The translations under genes and the position numbers were made by a program. From the NCBI GenBank assembly GCA_900539375.1, contig UQBY01000018.1, forward strand, positions 7,592 to 71,591: DNA of 64,000 nucleotides. The letters are read 5' to 3'. Each line of letters begins with the position of its first letter. Within the stretch, counting starts at the first letter, position 1. Below, one piece after another: positions 8,945-17,992 of this stretch. The notes under the pieces are model-generated. The model was given only the letters and a program-made list of their open reading frames with translations. It was not told the origin of the DNA and searched no databases. Origin of the DNA: an uncultured Clostridium sp. (GTDB lineage: Bacteria; Bacillota; Clostridia; Clostridiales; Clostridiaceae).

Positions 8945-9856
8945 ATGGATTCAATAATGGTGTGCAATACAGCATCTGATAGTCTAAGTATAATATCTTT
9001 AGAAAATGACTCTGTTTATAATATCCCCTTATCTTTAAATAAAAAAACTAATTTAAATTCTAAAGGACCTCATGGAATAGAAATTTATAAAAATAAGATT
9101 TTAACTGCTAATAGTTATGATAGTAGCATTTCAGTTATAGATTTAGCTGAGAAAAAGGAAATAGAAAATTATTTTATAGGAGCTCATCCAAATGACATAA
9201 AAACATATAAAAATAAGGGATATATACTTTGTGGAGAAATAAATTCATTAATTGTTTTTGATATGAAAGAAAAAAATACTATTTTTCAAATAAATACAGA
9301 TGAAAATCCTCATTCAATTGCAATAGATAATAATGGAATTGGATATTTATGTTCTCTTCAGGGAAATTCTTTAGAGATAATAGATTGTAATAAAAATATT
9401 ATATTAAAAAAATTTTTAGGATTAAATTATCCTATTAAAGTTATAATATCAAAGAATTTAGAAAATATTTTTGTTGTTGAAAGTTACCTTGGAGAAGAAA
9501 GGGAAGGGTATGTTAATATTTTATCAAAAAAGGATTTTTCAAGTTTATTAAAAATAAAGGTAGGAAAGTCTCCTGTAGATATTTGGGAAGAAAATAATAG
9601 CTTATATGTATCAAATTTTGAGGATGGAACAATAAGTATTATAAATTTAGGTCTTGGAAAAGAGGTAAAAAGAATTTACCTTGGAGGAATGCCAAGGGGA
9701 ATAATAAAATATAAGAAAAATATATTTGTTGGAGATTATGGGAATGATAGAATATTAAAAATTGATTTAGAAAAGAAAAAAATAAAAAACATAGCAGTAG
9801 GTAAGGAACCTAATGCTATGATTCTTCTTCAGAGTCTTCAACAAATAACAAATTAA
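8945..9856 (+). CDS. YVTN/YncE-type beta-propeller protein
   Basis: 303 residues made of repeated blades (SIMVCNTASDSLSII, GPHGIEIYKNKILTANSYDSS, LYVSNFEDGTISIINL, IFVGDYGNDRILKIDL), the cytochrome-cd1/YncE-like propeller pattern. No signal peptide is visible. The function is unknown; such proteins usually bind partners or surface material. The ATG at 8945 sits 6 bp after AGGGGGTG and is preferred to the in-frame GTG at 8936 that lies inside that ribosome site. The last 41 bp overlap the convergent DUF4364 gene. Confidence 0.8.
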   Translation: MDSIMVCNTASDSLSIISLENDSVYNIPLSLNKKTNLNSKGPHGIEIYKNKILTANSYDSSISVIDLAEKKEIENYFIGAHPNDIKTYKNKGYILCGEINSLIVFDMKEKNTIFQINTDENPHSIAIDNNGIGYLCSLQGNSLEIIDCNKNIILKKFLGLNYPIKVIISKNLENIFVVESYLGEEREGYVNILSKKDFSSLLKIKVGKSPVDIWEENNSLYVSNFEDGTISIINLGLGKEVKRIYLGGMPRGIIKYKKNIFVGDYGNDRILKIDLEKKKIKNIAVGKEPNAMILLQSLQQITN

Positions 9857-10361
9857 TAATAGAGTTATAAATTTTTGAAGGGTCATTTTTCCATTTTGCA
9901 CAAAGGGAAATAGCTTGCTTTTTATTTGGTACTGCAATTTTTAAATTCATTAAAAGAGATGATTCTTCAAATGCTTTAAGCTCTACTAAAAAGGTATCTT
10001 TATCAGTAGGAATATAGTCCCCTTGAATAGTTAATTCTTTCTTTATTGATTGTATTTTTTCTTTAATATAGTTATCAATAACATCTATTTTCCCTGGAGA
10101 AATTCTATCTTTAAAAAAGGATAGTACATTTTCTCCTTCTTTTGTTATTTCTAAAAGATTTTTTTCATTTACCTTATCATAATGTATAAAATGGCTATCA
10201 TCTAGTTCACTTATACATTGTTGAAGGGTAAAGTAGTTAATTAAATTATTTTGAAGTAAAATTTCTGTAAGCTGAGAGTTAGATATTAGTCTATTTAATC
10301 TTTGAAGAGTATATAATACTAATAACTTATTTTCAGCAAGTTCTGTACTGCTTTCAAACAT
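9816..10361 (-). CDS. DUF4364 family protein
   Basis: 181-residue cytoplasmic protein matching the clostridial DUF4364 family. The N-terminal half (LAENKLLVLYTLQRLNRLIS, LTEILLQNNLINYFTLQQ, LLEITKEGENVLSFF) reads like a winged-helix fold, so a DNA-binding or regulatory role is plausible but unproven. The start is preceded by GGAGG. Its C-terminal codons overlap the end of the convergent beta-propeller gene by 41 bp. Confidence 0.85.
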   Translation of the reverse strand: MFESSTELAENKLLVLYTLQRLNRLISNSQLTEILLQNNLINYFTLQQCISELDDSHFIHYDKVNEKNLLEITKEGENVLSFFKDRISPGKIDVIDNYIKEKIQSIKKELTIQGDYIPTDKDTFLVELKAFEESSLLMNLKIAVPNKKQAISLCAKWKNDPSKIYNSIINLLFVEDSEEES

Positions 10362-10460
10362 AAAAAACCTCCATCTCTTGTGAAAGTATAATATTATTAT
10401 ATCATAAATTTAGAAATAGTGAATATAATTTATAATAGAGTAAGAGTAGGAGTAAGAGAT

Positions 10461-11222
10461 GTGAAAGAGCTTAAGGCTAAAGTAATCATTTCCATTATTT
10501 TATTTGCCCTTATAATTTCTGTCTCATTAATATTAAGAGAAGAAGAATATATAGAGACAATAGAAAAAGGTTATGAGGTGCCTATTTATTCAGTAAGCAT
10601 AGAAGAAAAAGTAGCAGCTATAACCTTTGATATAAATTGGGCTAAGGAGGAAAATCTATATACCATATTAGATATATTAGATAAATATAATACAAAAGCC
10701 ACCTTTTTTATAATGGGGGCTTGGGTAAACCAAAATGATGAGAATGTAGAAAAGTTAAAAGCAATAGTAGAAAGGGGGCATGAAATAGGAAATCACAGTT
10801 ATTTACATCCTAATTTTACCAAAATAGGAGAGGAGCAAATAAAAGAAGAATTAAGAAAAACAAATGAAATTATAGAAAAATTAACAAAGGTTAAGCCAGT
10901 ATTATTTAGATTCCCAAGTGGAGATTATAATGAAAGAGTTAATAAAGTGGTATTAAATGAAGGGTTTATATCAATTCAATGGAATTGTGATTCTGTGGAT
11001 TGGAAAGAAGAGGGAGCAGAAATTGAATATTCACGAATAAAGGAGAATTTAAAACCAGGCTCCATATTGTTATTTCATAATAATGCAAAATATACACCTG
11101 AAAATTTAGAAAAGGTGTTAAAAGATTACCAAAACCAAGAATATAAATTTGTAAAAGTTGGAGATTTAATATATAATGAAAGTTATACAATAGAAAAAGA
11201 TGGAACTCAAAGAAAAAAATAA
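10461..11222 (+). CDS. membrane-anchored polysaccharide deacetylase (PdaB/NodB-like)
   Basis: NodB-fold deacetylase acting on N-acetylated glycans such as peptidoglycan. An N-terminal hydrophobic helix (VIISIILFALIISVSLIL) anchors it outside the membrane. Motif 1 TFDINW replaces the usual TFDDGP, as seen in sporulation-type PdaB proteins. Metal-binding HSYLHP, RFPSGDYN, DSVDW and the terminal LLFHN are present. The GTG at 10461 has an AGGAG 8 bp upstream; the longer in-frame GTG at 10419 lacks a ribosome site. Confidence 0.85.
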   Translation: MKELKAKVIISIILFALIISVSLILREEEYIETIEKGYEVPIYSVSIEEKVAAITFDINWAKEENLYTILDILDKYNTKATFFIMGAWVNQNDENVEKLKAIVERGHEIGNHSYLHPNFTKIGEEQIKEELRKTNEIIEKLTKVKPVLFRFPSGDYNERVNKVVLNEGFISIQWNCDSVDWKEEGAEIEYSRIKENLKPGSILLFHNNAKYTPENLEKVLKDYQNQEYKFVKVGDLIYNESYTIEKDGTQRKK

Positions 11223-11233
11223 TAAAAAAGCTA

Positions 11234-11262
11234 TTGGAAATCTATTGCAATTGTATTATAAT
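11234..11262 (+). promoter_or_regulatory. promoter of the SSB-like gene
   Basis: TTGGAA at 11234-11239 and TATAAT at 11257-11262 with a 17-bp spacer. Confidence 0.65.
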
Positions 11263-11328
11263 GGAAATACAAACTTGTGGTCTTCTTTTTTGTGAATTAA
11301 TTTATAACCAAAGGAGAGAGGGGTTACT

Positions 11329-11985
11329 ATGGATAATGCAATAACAAATAACAAGATATTCCTTGAAGGTAAGGTAATATCTGAACTAGAATTTAGTCAT
11401 GAAATGTATGGAGAAGGGTTTTACAGTTTTAATTTAGAAGTCATGAGATTAAGCGATTCTGTTGATCATTTAAATATAACAGTTTCTGAAAGATTATTAA
11501 ATGATGTAGAAATTTCTATTGGAAAAGAAGTTATTGTTGAAGGTCAATTAAGATCTTACAATAAATTTATTGATGGATCTAACAAATTAATATTAACTGT
11601 TTTTGCAAGAAATATTCAACCTTGTATAGAAAAGAGTAAAAATCCAAATGAAATATACTTAGATGGATATATTTGTAAAGAACCTGTATACAGAACAACA
11701 CCATTTGGTAGAGAAATTGCAGATTTATTATTAGCTATAAATAGAGCATACAATAAGTCTGATTATATTCCTACTATAGCTTGGGGAAGAAATTCAAGGT
11801 TTTGTAAAAGTTTAAATGTTGGAGATCATATTAAGGTATGGGGAAGACTTCAAAGCAGAGAATATCAAAAGAAAATTTCAGAAACTGAAGTAGTTAAAAA
11901 GGTAGCATATGAGGTTTCTATTTCAAGAATGGAAAAGGCAAATAAAGAAGAAACTGCATCTAAAGGACAAGAAGGAGCAGTATAA
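11329..11985 (+). CDS. single-stranded DNA-binding protein-like, two OB domains
   Basis: 218 residues with two tandem OB-fold halves. The first (residues 7-100) holds FYSFNLEVMRLSDSVDHLNI and VIVEGQLRSYNKF; the second (107-200) holds IYLDGYICKEPVYRTTPFGREIADLLLAINR, IPTIAWGRNSRFC and GDHIKVWGRLQSREY, a typical SSB pattern. It lacks the acidic C-terminal tip of replicative Ssb and ends KGQEGAV, so it is probably an accessory SSB. The ATG follows GGAGAGAGGGG. Confidence 0.82.
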   Translation: MDNAITNNKIFLEGKVISELEFSHEMYGEGFYSFNLEVMRLSDSVDHLNITVSERLLNDVEISIGKEVIVEGQLRSYNKFIDGSNKLILTVFARNIQPCIEKSKNPNEIYLDGYICKEPVYRTTPFGREIADLLLAINRAYNKSDYIPTIAWGRNSRFCKSLNVGDHIKVWGRLQSREYQKKISETEVVKKVAYEVSISRMEKANKEETASKGQEGAV

Positions 11986-12035
11986 TAAAATTTTAAGTAA
12001 GAGCAAACCACAAGGATAAAAATAATATGAGATAT

Positions 12036-12074
12036 AAAAAAAGCAAAGAGAAAGAATTTTTCTTTGCTTTTTTT
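12036..12074. terminator. bidirectional terminator between the SSB-like gene and dapH
   Basis: AAGCAAAGA (12041-12049) pairs with TCTTTGCTT (12061-12069), with A and T tracts on both sides, serving the convergent genes. Confidence 0.85.
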
Positions 12075-12080
12075 ATGTAT

Positions 12081-12791
12081 TTAAAATCTTAAATCTTTTA
12101 AAATTTCAGTTTTTCTTTTAGTTTGTTCATCTACATTTTTAATAAATTTTGCAGGACTTCCACCATAAACTGTATTAGGGGGAACATTATGAGTAACTAC
12201 AGAGCCAGCTGCAATAACAGCCCCATTTCCTATACTAACACCCTCTAAAATAACTGAATTTGCCCCAATTAAAACAAAATCACCTACTTCACAGGGAATA
12301 AGACTTGGAGGTTCTAAAACTCCAGCAATAACAGCTCCAGCTCCTATATGACTATATTTTCCTACAATTCCTCTAGCTCCAATAACTGAATTCATATCAA
12401 TTAAAGCACCTTCTTTAATAACAGCACCTATATTAATAACAGCTCCCATCATTATAACAGCATATTTTTCTATTTTTACATTGCTTCTTATAATAGCACC
12501 AGGTTCAATTCTAATATCTTCTTCTAAGAAGTTAAGAAGAGGAATAGTTGAATTTCTTCTATCATTTTCAAATCTATAAAATTTAATTTGTGATTTATAC
12601 TTTTTTATAAAGGCTTTTATAATGGCATATTCTCCAAATAATATATAAAAGTTTTCATTTCCATACCATTCAATATTATTAAAATCAGCTTTTTTTAAAT
12701 CTCCATTTATATAAGCCTTAACAGGAGTTGATTTTGGTGAGGCTTTAATAAATTTTGCAATATTTTCTGGGGATTCAAATTTATATTTCAT
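12081..12791 (-). CDS. dapH: tetrahydrodipicolinate N-acetyltransferase
   Basis: Acetyl-CoA-dependent enzyme of the acetylase branch of diaminopimelate/lysine synthesis. The N-terminal helical domain is followed by left-handed beta-helix hexapeptide repeats (IEPGAIIRSNVKI, VIMMGAVINIGAVIKEGALIDMN, IGAGAVIAGV, IGANSVILEGVSIGNGAVIAAGSVV) and closes with the VYGGSPAKFIK motif. At 236 residues it matches DapH/DapD of Bacillota. dapA and dapB lie about 1 kb away on the same strand but in a separate unit. Confidence 0.95.
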   Translation of the reverse strand: MKYKFESPENIAKFIKASPKSTPVKAYINGDLKKADFNNIEWYGNENFYILFGEYAIIKAFIKKYKSQIKFYRFENDRRNSTIPLLNFLEEDIRIEPGAIIRSNVKIEKYAVIMMGAVINIGAVIKEGALIDMNSVIGARGIVGKYSHIGAGAVIAGVLEPPSLIPCEVGDFVLIGANSVILEGVSIGNGAVIAAGSVVTHNVPPNTVYGGSPAKFIKNVDEQTKRKTEILKDLRF

Positions 12792-12916
12792 AGGTTTTAT
12801 CTCCTAAAAGTACTTTTACTATATAAATATGCAAAGAATATTAAAAATACCTATAAAACATTTTATGAATTTGATATAGTAAGGGTAAGAATTATTTAAG
12901 AAAGGAGTGAAATTAA

Positions 12917-13429
12917 ATGTTTGCAATATATACAGGTGATGGAAAAGGCAAAACCACAGCAGCTTTAGGACAAGGATTAAGAGCAGTAGGAAGTGGACTT
13001 AAAGTATATATGGTTCAATTTTTAAAAGGTGGAAAAACAGGAGAATTAAATTCAGTAAAAAACCTTGAGAATTTTACAATTTTTAGATTTGAAAAACCAA
13101 GAGACTTTGTTTGGAATTTAAAAGAAGATGAAATTGAAGAATTAAAAAAAGATATAAAAAAAGGCTATAATTTTATTTTAAAGGCATTAGAAAATAAAGA
13201 ATGTGATATGCTTATAATAGATGAGATTATGGCAGTATTATCTTATAAATTTTTAAGCATTGAAGAAGCTTTAGAAATAGTTAATAAAATGGAAAATACA
13301 GAAATTATAATGACAGGAAGAAATGCACCAAAAGAACTAATAGAAAAAGCAGACCTAGTTACAGAAATGAAAATGATAAAACACTATTTTGAAAAAGGAA
13401 TAAAAGCAAGAAAAGGAATAGAATTTTAA
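12917..13429 (+). CDS. corrinoid adenosyltransferase (BtuR/CobO family)
   Basis: Transfers adenosyl from ATP to cob(I)alamin. Residues 6-17 hold the modified P-loop TGDGKGKTTAA, followed by VYMVQFLKGG and the LIIDEIMAVL segment, all family signatures. It is 170 residues, typical length. No other cobalamin genes are nearby, so it likely serves salvage. AAAGGAGTG precedes the ATG. Confidence 0.92.
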   Translation: MFAIYTGDGKGKTTAALGQGLRAVGSGLKVYMVQFLKGGKTGELNSVKNLENFTIFRFEKPRDFVWNLKEDEIEELKKDIKKGYNFILKALENKECDMLIIDEIMAVLSYKFLSIEEALEIVNKMENTEIIMTGRNAPKELIEKADLVTEMKMIKHYFEKGIKARKGIEF

Positions 13430-13452
13430 TTAGTAAAATAAACTTTTTTCAA

Positions 13453-13592
13453 AAATATTACTTCTCTTATAAAAAGGAAGCCCGACTCACTTTGTTCGCT
13501 GGGTAAGTTCGAATAACAAAATGTAAAATTTTGATTCTCACTTATCGGCAGGCTCCAAGTCACACCTTCATAAAATAAGAGAGTTAATAGTT
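13453..13592. mobile_element. 140-bp inverted-repeat element, copy B
   Basis: Same length as copy A and same interior, but in reverse orientation: AGCCCGACTCACTTTGTTCG then AGGCTCCAAGTCACACCTTC. The ends, AAATATTACTTCTCTTAT at 13453-13470 and ATAAGAGAGTTAATAGTT at 13575-13592, match the copy A termini with a few changes. It starts 23 bp after the adenosyltransferase stop codon and occupies most of the 324-bp gap to dapB. Confidence 0.9.
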
Positions 13593-13623
13593 TAATAAAC
13601 AAAGTTCTTATAATAAATAAAAA

Positions 13624-13660
13624 ATAAAAGGCAAATAAAACTGCCTTTTATTTATTTAAC
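13624..13660. terminator. bidirectional terminator downstream of dapB
   Basis: ATAAAAGGCA (13624-13633) and TGCCTTTTAT (13642-13651) form a perfect 10-bp stem with T-rich sequence on both strands. The remaining bases to 13753 are plain AT-rich. Confidence 0.75.
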
Positions 13661-13753
13661 AAACATGACAAAGTTAAATATTATAAACATAAAAAATGTT
13701 TAAAACTTTAAATTTTCATGAATATTATAATGTTTATTTTAATAGTATAAAAT

Positions 13754-14509
13754 TTATTCTAGTCCTATAACATCTATCATATCATAAAGCCCTGGTTTTG
13801 TTATTTTAGCCATGTATTCGGCTGCTTTTAGGGCACCTACTGCAAAGACTTCTCTTGAAATTGCTTTGTGGGTAAATTCTATAACTTCGCCAGTTCCTGC
13901 AAAGATAACTTCGTGGTCTCCAATGATTCCACCACCTCTTACAGCATGAATTCCTATTTCTTTTTGTTCTCTCTTTTTGTTTCCTTTTCTTCCATAAACA
14001 TATTCAGTTTCTGAATCTAAAGAGTTTTTTATAGAATCAGCTAAAAGTAAAGCAGTACCACTTGGTGCATCTACTTTTTGATTATGATGTTTTTCAACTA
14101 TTTCTATATCATAGTTTCCATAAAGGGTTGGAGCAACCTTTTTTAATAAACAGCTTATTAGATTAATTCCAAGAGACATGTTTCCAGATCTAAATAGAGG
14201 AAGAGTTTTACTCTTTTCATCTATTAATGCTAAGTCTTCATCAGAAAAACCAGTTGAGCATATTATAAGAGGCTTTTTAGTTTTTTCAGTTAGGTCTAAA
14301 AGACCTTTTAAAGCATCAGCTCTTGAAAAATCAATTAATACATCATATTCAACATTTACTTCTTCAGGACTTTTAAATATTTTGAAAGAGCTTTCAAAAG
14401 GAAATTTATCAATTCCAGCTACTATTTCAATATTTGGGAATTGTTTTGAAGTTTCACAAATCATTCTTCCCATTTTTCCTGAACATCCATTTAAAATAAC
14501 TTTAATCAT
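13754..14509 (-). CDS. dapB: 4-hydroxy-tetrahydrodipicolinate reductase
   Basis: NAD(P)H-dependent second step after DapA in lysine/diaminopimelate synthesis. The N-terminal Rossmann motif GCSGKMG, the VEKHHNQKVDAPSGTAL substrate loop and the IGIHAVRGGGIIGDHEVIF block are DapB signatures. At 251 residues it is full length. It is translated 18 bp after dapA in one operon. Confidence 0.97.
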   Translation of the reverse strand: MIKVILNGCSGKMGRMICETSKQFPNIEIVAGIDKFPFESSFKIFKSPEEVNVEYDVLIDFSRADALKGLLDLTEKTKKPLIICSTGFSDEDLALIDEKSKTLPLFRSGNMSLGINLISCLLKKVAPTLYGNYDIEIVEKHHNQKVDAPSGTALLLADSIKNSLDSETEYVYGRKGNKKREQKEIGIHAVRGGGIIGDHEVIFAGTGEVIEFTHKAISREVFAVGALKAAEYMAKITKPGLYDMIDVIGLE

Positions 14510-14527
14510 AAGTACATCCCTCTCTTT

Positions 14528-15403
14528 TTAAAGTAAATTATATTTCTTTAAAGTTTCCTTTAAAGTATTTTCATTTTTTTCATCCATATCATATAAAGGA
14601 AGTCTAAGAGGACCAACCTTTTTTCCAATAAGATTTAATGCAGTCTTAACAGGAATGGGGTTTGTTTCAATAAATAAATTGTTTGTAAGCTCTAAAGTGT
14701 TAAGCTGAATATTACAAGCTTCCTTTACATTTCCATTAAGATAATCTCTTGTCATCTTATGGACCTTATTTGGAATTACATTAGCAAGAACTGATATAAC
14801 ACCTTTTCCTCCAAGAGACATTATAGGAATTATCTGATCATCATTACCAGAGTAAATATCAATATCTTTACACATTGCAGCAATTTTAGCTACTTGGCTT
14901 ATATTTCCACTAGCTTCTTTTATTGCAACAACATTAGAAAGACTTGATAATTTAACTAAGTTTTCAGGTGTTATATTAACACCTGTTCTACCAGGAACAT
15001 TATATACTATAATAGGTGTATTTACACAGTTATTAATAGCTTCAAAGTGCTTAAATAATCCCTTAGAATTTGTTTTATTATAATAAGGAGTAATTACTAA
15101 AAGACCATCAACTCCAACACTTTCACAATACTTAGACATTTCAATTGCAGCTAAAGTATTATTAGAGCCAGAACCTGCAATTACAGGGATTCTTTTATTT
15201 ATTGTATCAACAGTAAATTTAATTACATCCTTTTTTTCTTTTTCAGTCATTGTAGTTGCTTCACCTGTGGTTCCGCAAATAATAATAGCATCAGTACCTT
15301 CTTTAACATGCCATTCTAAAAGCTCTTTTAATTTTTCAAAGTCAACTCCATTATCCTTAAAAGGAGTTATTAGAGCCACTCCAGAACCTTCAAATATTGC
15401 CAT
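14528..15403 (-). CDS. dapA: 4-hydroxy-tetrahydrodipicolinate synthase
   Basis: Condenses pyruvate with aspartate semialdehyde, the first committed step of the diaminopimelate pathway. GTTGEATTM, the tyrosine segment VITPYYNK, IVYNVPGRTG and the Schiff-base lysine in VAIKEASGN are all present. It has 291 residues and heads the dapA-dapB operon. The leader from the predicted promoter is only about 65 nt, too short for a lysine riboswitch, and no T-box motif is present, so control differs from that of trp and valS. Confidence 0.97.
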   Translation of the reverse strand: MAIFEGSGVALITPFKDNGVDFEKLKELLEWHVKEGTDAIIICGTTGEATTMTEKEKKDVIKFTVDTINKRIPVIAGSGSNNTLAAIEMSKYCESVGVDGLLVITPYYNKTNSKGLFKHFEAINNCVNTPIIVYNVPGRTGVNITPENLVKLSSLSNVVAIKEASGNISQVAKIAAMCKDIDIYSGNDDQIIPIMSLGGKGVISVLANVIPNKVHKMTRDYLNGNVKEACNIQLNTLELTNNLFIETNPIPVKTALNLIGKKVGPLRLPLYDMDEKNENTLKETLKKYNLL

Positions 15404-15475
15404 TTAAAAAATCCTCCAATCTTTTTTATTTTATTATATAAGAAAACTTTTTTATACTGCTAGTTTAAATCTTAT

Positions 15476-15504
15476 ATTATATCTTATACTAATATGATAT
15501 ACAA
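15476..15504 (-). promoter_or_regulatory. promoter of dapA-dapB
   Basis: On the minus strand TTGTAT (15504-15499) and a perfect TATAAT (15481-15476) are separated by 17 bp. Confidence 0.7.
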
Positions 15505-15768
15505 AAGATAAAAAGCTGGTAGCTTAAAAACTTACATACTTATAATATTATATACAAAAAAAATAGAAAAATATAGTCTTAACATTAGGAAAATCTGTAT
15601 ATTTTCTTAAATCACTATAATTTAGAATATTTTTTTCTTTAGTTAGAAAGTAATAATTAATACTTTTTTATGAATAAAATAATAAAAATAGTAAATAATA
15701 AAAATATAATTATTAAACAAAGTAAAAAATTTAAAAGAAACAAATAAAGATAAATGGAGTGATTTTAA
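15505..15768. other. AT-rich gap between the dapA promoter and the SASP gene
   Basis: Within the 365-bp divergent gap between dapA and the SASP gene, nothing beyond the dapA promoter can be supported except a small hairpin AAGCTGGTAGCTT near 15513 and a TGAATA near 15671 that could be a sporulation-type -35; no matching -10 was found. Confidence 0.5.
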
Positions 15769-16020
15769 GTGAGTAGTACACCATTAAAAAAAGTTATAAA
15801 ATCTAAAATAAAGCAAAATAAAGAACTTACAGAAAATGAAATATTAAGAGAGAAAATAAAATATGAAATAGCAGAAGAGCTAGGACTAAAAGATAAAGTT
15901 GAAGCTTTAGGTTGGGGAGGATTAAGTGCAGAAGAAACAGGAAGAATAGGTGGAATTATGACCAAAAGAAAAAAAGAACTTCATATTCCAAGTAATGATG
16001 AAATTTTAGGAAGAAAATAA
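15769..16020 (+). CDS. alpha/beta-type small acid-soluble spore protein
   Basis: 83-residue spore DNA-binding protein. The germination-protease site KYEIAEELG (cleavage expected after E33) and the second conserved block GLSAEETGRIGGIMTKRKK (51-69) are those of alpha/beta SASPs, which coat and protect spore DNA. It diverges from major SASPs by a charged N-terminal stretch of about 25 residues and by WGGLSAEE in the centre. The GTG start follows TGGAG. Expression would be expected in the forespore (sigma G), but the promoter is not clear. Confidence 0.85.
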   Translation: MSSTPLKKVIKSKIKQNKELTENEILREKIKYEIAEELGLKDKVEALGWGGLSAEETGRIGGIMTKRKKELHIPSNDEILGRK

Positions 16021-16084
16021 ATTGACTAATATCTAGATTAGCTTTAATATAAGTTTAGTAAATATTAAAAATCTGGAGGAAAAA

Positions 16085-16840
16085 ATGGCTTACGAAGAAT
16101 TTGCAAAAGTTTATGATGAGTTAATTTATGAAGATATAAACTATGACAAAATATCTAAAAGATTAATAAGTATTATAAAAAAATATAATAATAAATCTAT
16201 AGATTATCTTGATTTAGCTTGTGGAACTGGTAATGTAGCTGTAAAGATGGCAAAGCATTTTAAAACAAATTATGCTGTAGATTTATCAGAAGATATGCTT
16301 AGGGAAGCTTTTGAAAAGTTTAAAAAAGAAAGAATAAGATGTAAAATAATATGTCAAGATATGACTGAATTATCTTTAAATCATAAATTTGATGTAATAA
16401 CCTCAGTATTAGATTCTACTAATTATTTATTAGAAAATGAAGATTTAGAAAAATGTTTTCAAAAGGTATATAATCATTTAAATGATAATGGATTATTTCT
16501 TTTTGATATAAATTCTTATTATAAGCTTACAAATATTTTAGGAAATAATATTTTCACTTATAATGAAGAAGAGATATTTTATACTTGGGAAAACACCTTA
16601 GAAGATAATATAGTAAATATGTTTCTTACATTTTTCATAAAAACAGGAGACCTTTATGAAAGATTTGAAGAAGAACAATTTGAAAGAGCTTATACAGAAG
16701 AAGAAATAGAAAATACTCTTAAAAAGTGTGGTTTTAAAATTTTAGAAAAGTATGATGGCTACAATGAAGCTTTAGTACAGCCTAAAAGTGAAAGAATTTT
16801 ATATGTTGCAGGAAAAAATATGGAGGAGAAAAATGGATAA
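16085..16840 (+). CDS. class I SAM-dependent methyltransferase
   Basis: 251-residue Rossmann-fold methyltransferase. The SAM motif I is YLDLACGTGNVA (residues about 41-52), the acidic ribose contact is in YAVDLSEDML and motif IV is FDVITSVLDSTNYL. The substrate is not recognisable. AAATCTGGAGG precedes the ATG. The last 8 bp overlap hslO, so the two genes are co-translated. Confidence 0.88.
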   Translation: MAYEEFAKVYDELIYEDINYDKISKRLISIIKKYNNKSIDYLDLACGTGNVAVKMAKHFKTNYAVDLSEDMLREAFEKFKKERIRCKIICQDMTELSLNHKFDVITSVLDSTNYLLENEDLEKCFQKVYNHLNDNGLFLFDINSYYKLTNILGNNIFTYNEEEIFYTWENTLEDNIVNMFLTFFIKTGDLYERFEEEQFERAYTEEEIENTLKKCGFKILEKYDGYNEALVQPKSERILYVAGKNMEEKNG

Positions 16841-17729
16841 AATTATAAGATGTACAGCAAAAGATGGAATGATAAGAATAATAGGTGGTATAACAACAGA
16901 AGTTGTTAATTATGGAACAAGTGTACATAATTGTACTCCGGTTGCTTCAGCAGCTCTTGGTAGAATGCTTACAATGGGAGCTCTTATGGGAGCAACTTTA
17001 AAAAGTGAAAAAGAAGTAGTTACATTAAAAATAAATGGAGGAGGACCTGCTAAGGGAATAACTGTTACAGCTCACCCAGATTGTACTGTAAAAGGCTTTA
17101 TAGGAAATCCAAATGTAAATCTTCCTTTAAATTCTAAAGGTAAATTAGATGTTGGAGGAGCAGTTGGTACAGATGGAATATTATATGTAATTAAAGACTT
17201 AGGAATGAAAGACCCTTATGTTGGACAAGTACCAATACATTCAGGAGAAATAGCAGAAGATTTTACTTATTACTTTACAGTTTCAGAGCAAACTCCATCA
17301 GCAGTTTCTTTAGGTGTTTTAGTTGATAAAGATTTATCAATAAAAGCAGCAGGAGGATTTATAATTCAAATGATGCCTGATGCAGACCCACTTCTTGCGG
17401 ATTTATTAATGTATAGATTACAAGAAATTCCACCAATAACAACAATGATAGATAGTGGTAAAACTATAGAAGAAATATTAGAATATATATTTGAAGGAAT
17501 GGATTTAAAAATATTAGATTCAATAGAGCCAGAATATGTTTGTGATTGTTCAAAAGAAAGAGTAGAAAAGGCTCTTATAAGTATAGGAGAAAAGGACCTT
17601 ACTGAAATTTATGAAGATAATAAAGATGAAGAGGTAGTATGTCATTTTTGTAATAGAAAATATATATTTACTCATGAAGAATTAGGTGAACTTTTAAATA
17701 AAGCAAAGGAAATGAAAAAGAAAAACTAA
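16833..17729 (+). CDS. hslO: 33 kDa chaperonin Hsp33
   Basis: Redox-activated holdase chaperone. The zinc-binding switch is complete: C237-D-C239 (YVCDCSKE) and C270-H-F-C273 (VVCHFCNRK). The N-terminal fold carries GRMLTMGALMGATLK and the GGPAKGITVTAHPD segment. The ATG at 16833 is the usual N-terminus (MDKIIRCTA) behind TGGAGGAG, 298 residues; a longer in-frame start would run into the methyltransferase. Confidence 0.97.
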   Translation: MDKIIRCTAKDGMIRIIGGITTEVVNYGTSVHNCTPVASAALGRMLTMGALMGATLKSEKEVVTLKINGGGPAKGITVTAHPDCTVKGFIGNPNVNLPLNSKGKLDVGGAVGTDGILYVIKDLGMKDPYVGQVPIHSGEIAEDFTYYFTVSEQTPSAVSLGVLVDKDLSIKAAGGFIIQMMPDADPLLADLLMYRLQEIPPITTMIDSGKTIEEILEYIFEGMDLKILDSIEPEYVCDCSKERVEKALISIGEKDLTEIYEDNKDEEVVCHFCNRKYIFTHEELGELLNKAKEMKKKN

Positions 17730-17737
17730 AAATTTTA

Positions 17738-17792
17738 TAGGCTCTTTATTAAGTTAAATAAATTTTATCTTATAAAGAGCCTAATTTAATAA
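17738..17792 (+). terminator. hslO terminator
   Basis: TAGGCTCTTTAT (17738-17749) pairs perfectly with ATAAAGAGCCTA (17772-17783); the T tract after it is weak. Confidence 0.6.
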
Positions 17793-17992
17793 ATAAAATA
17801 ATAAATGTAAGGTAAGATTCTTTTAATTAGTAAAAGGTTTACAATACAAAATTTTCAATACATATAATTTATAAAATATTAAATTATCTAAATATGAAAA
17901 TAATTTAATGAAAAATTATAAGAAAAATGTTATAATTTATTATATCCATAGGGTATAATGTAATAAAGAAAGCAACTTAGGAGGTGAATATA

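Noticed and set aside
8404..13592. Copies A and B as ends of a composite transposon enclosing 8544-13452
   Set aside because: The enclosed genes look like ordinary chromosomal genes and the element carries no transposase; independent insertions are simpler.
15404..15768. Possible lysine riboswitch upstream of dapA
   Set aside because: The predicted promoter leaves only about 65 nt of leader and no lysine-box motifs are visible.
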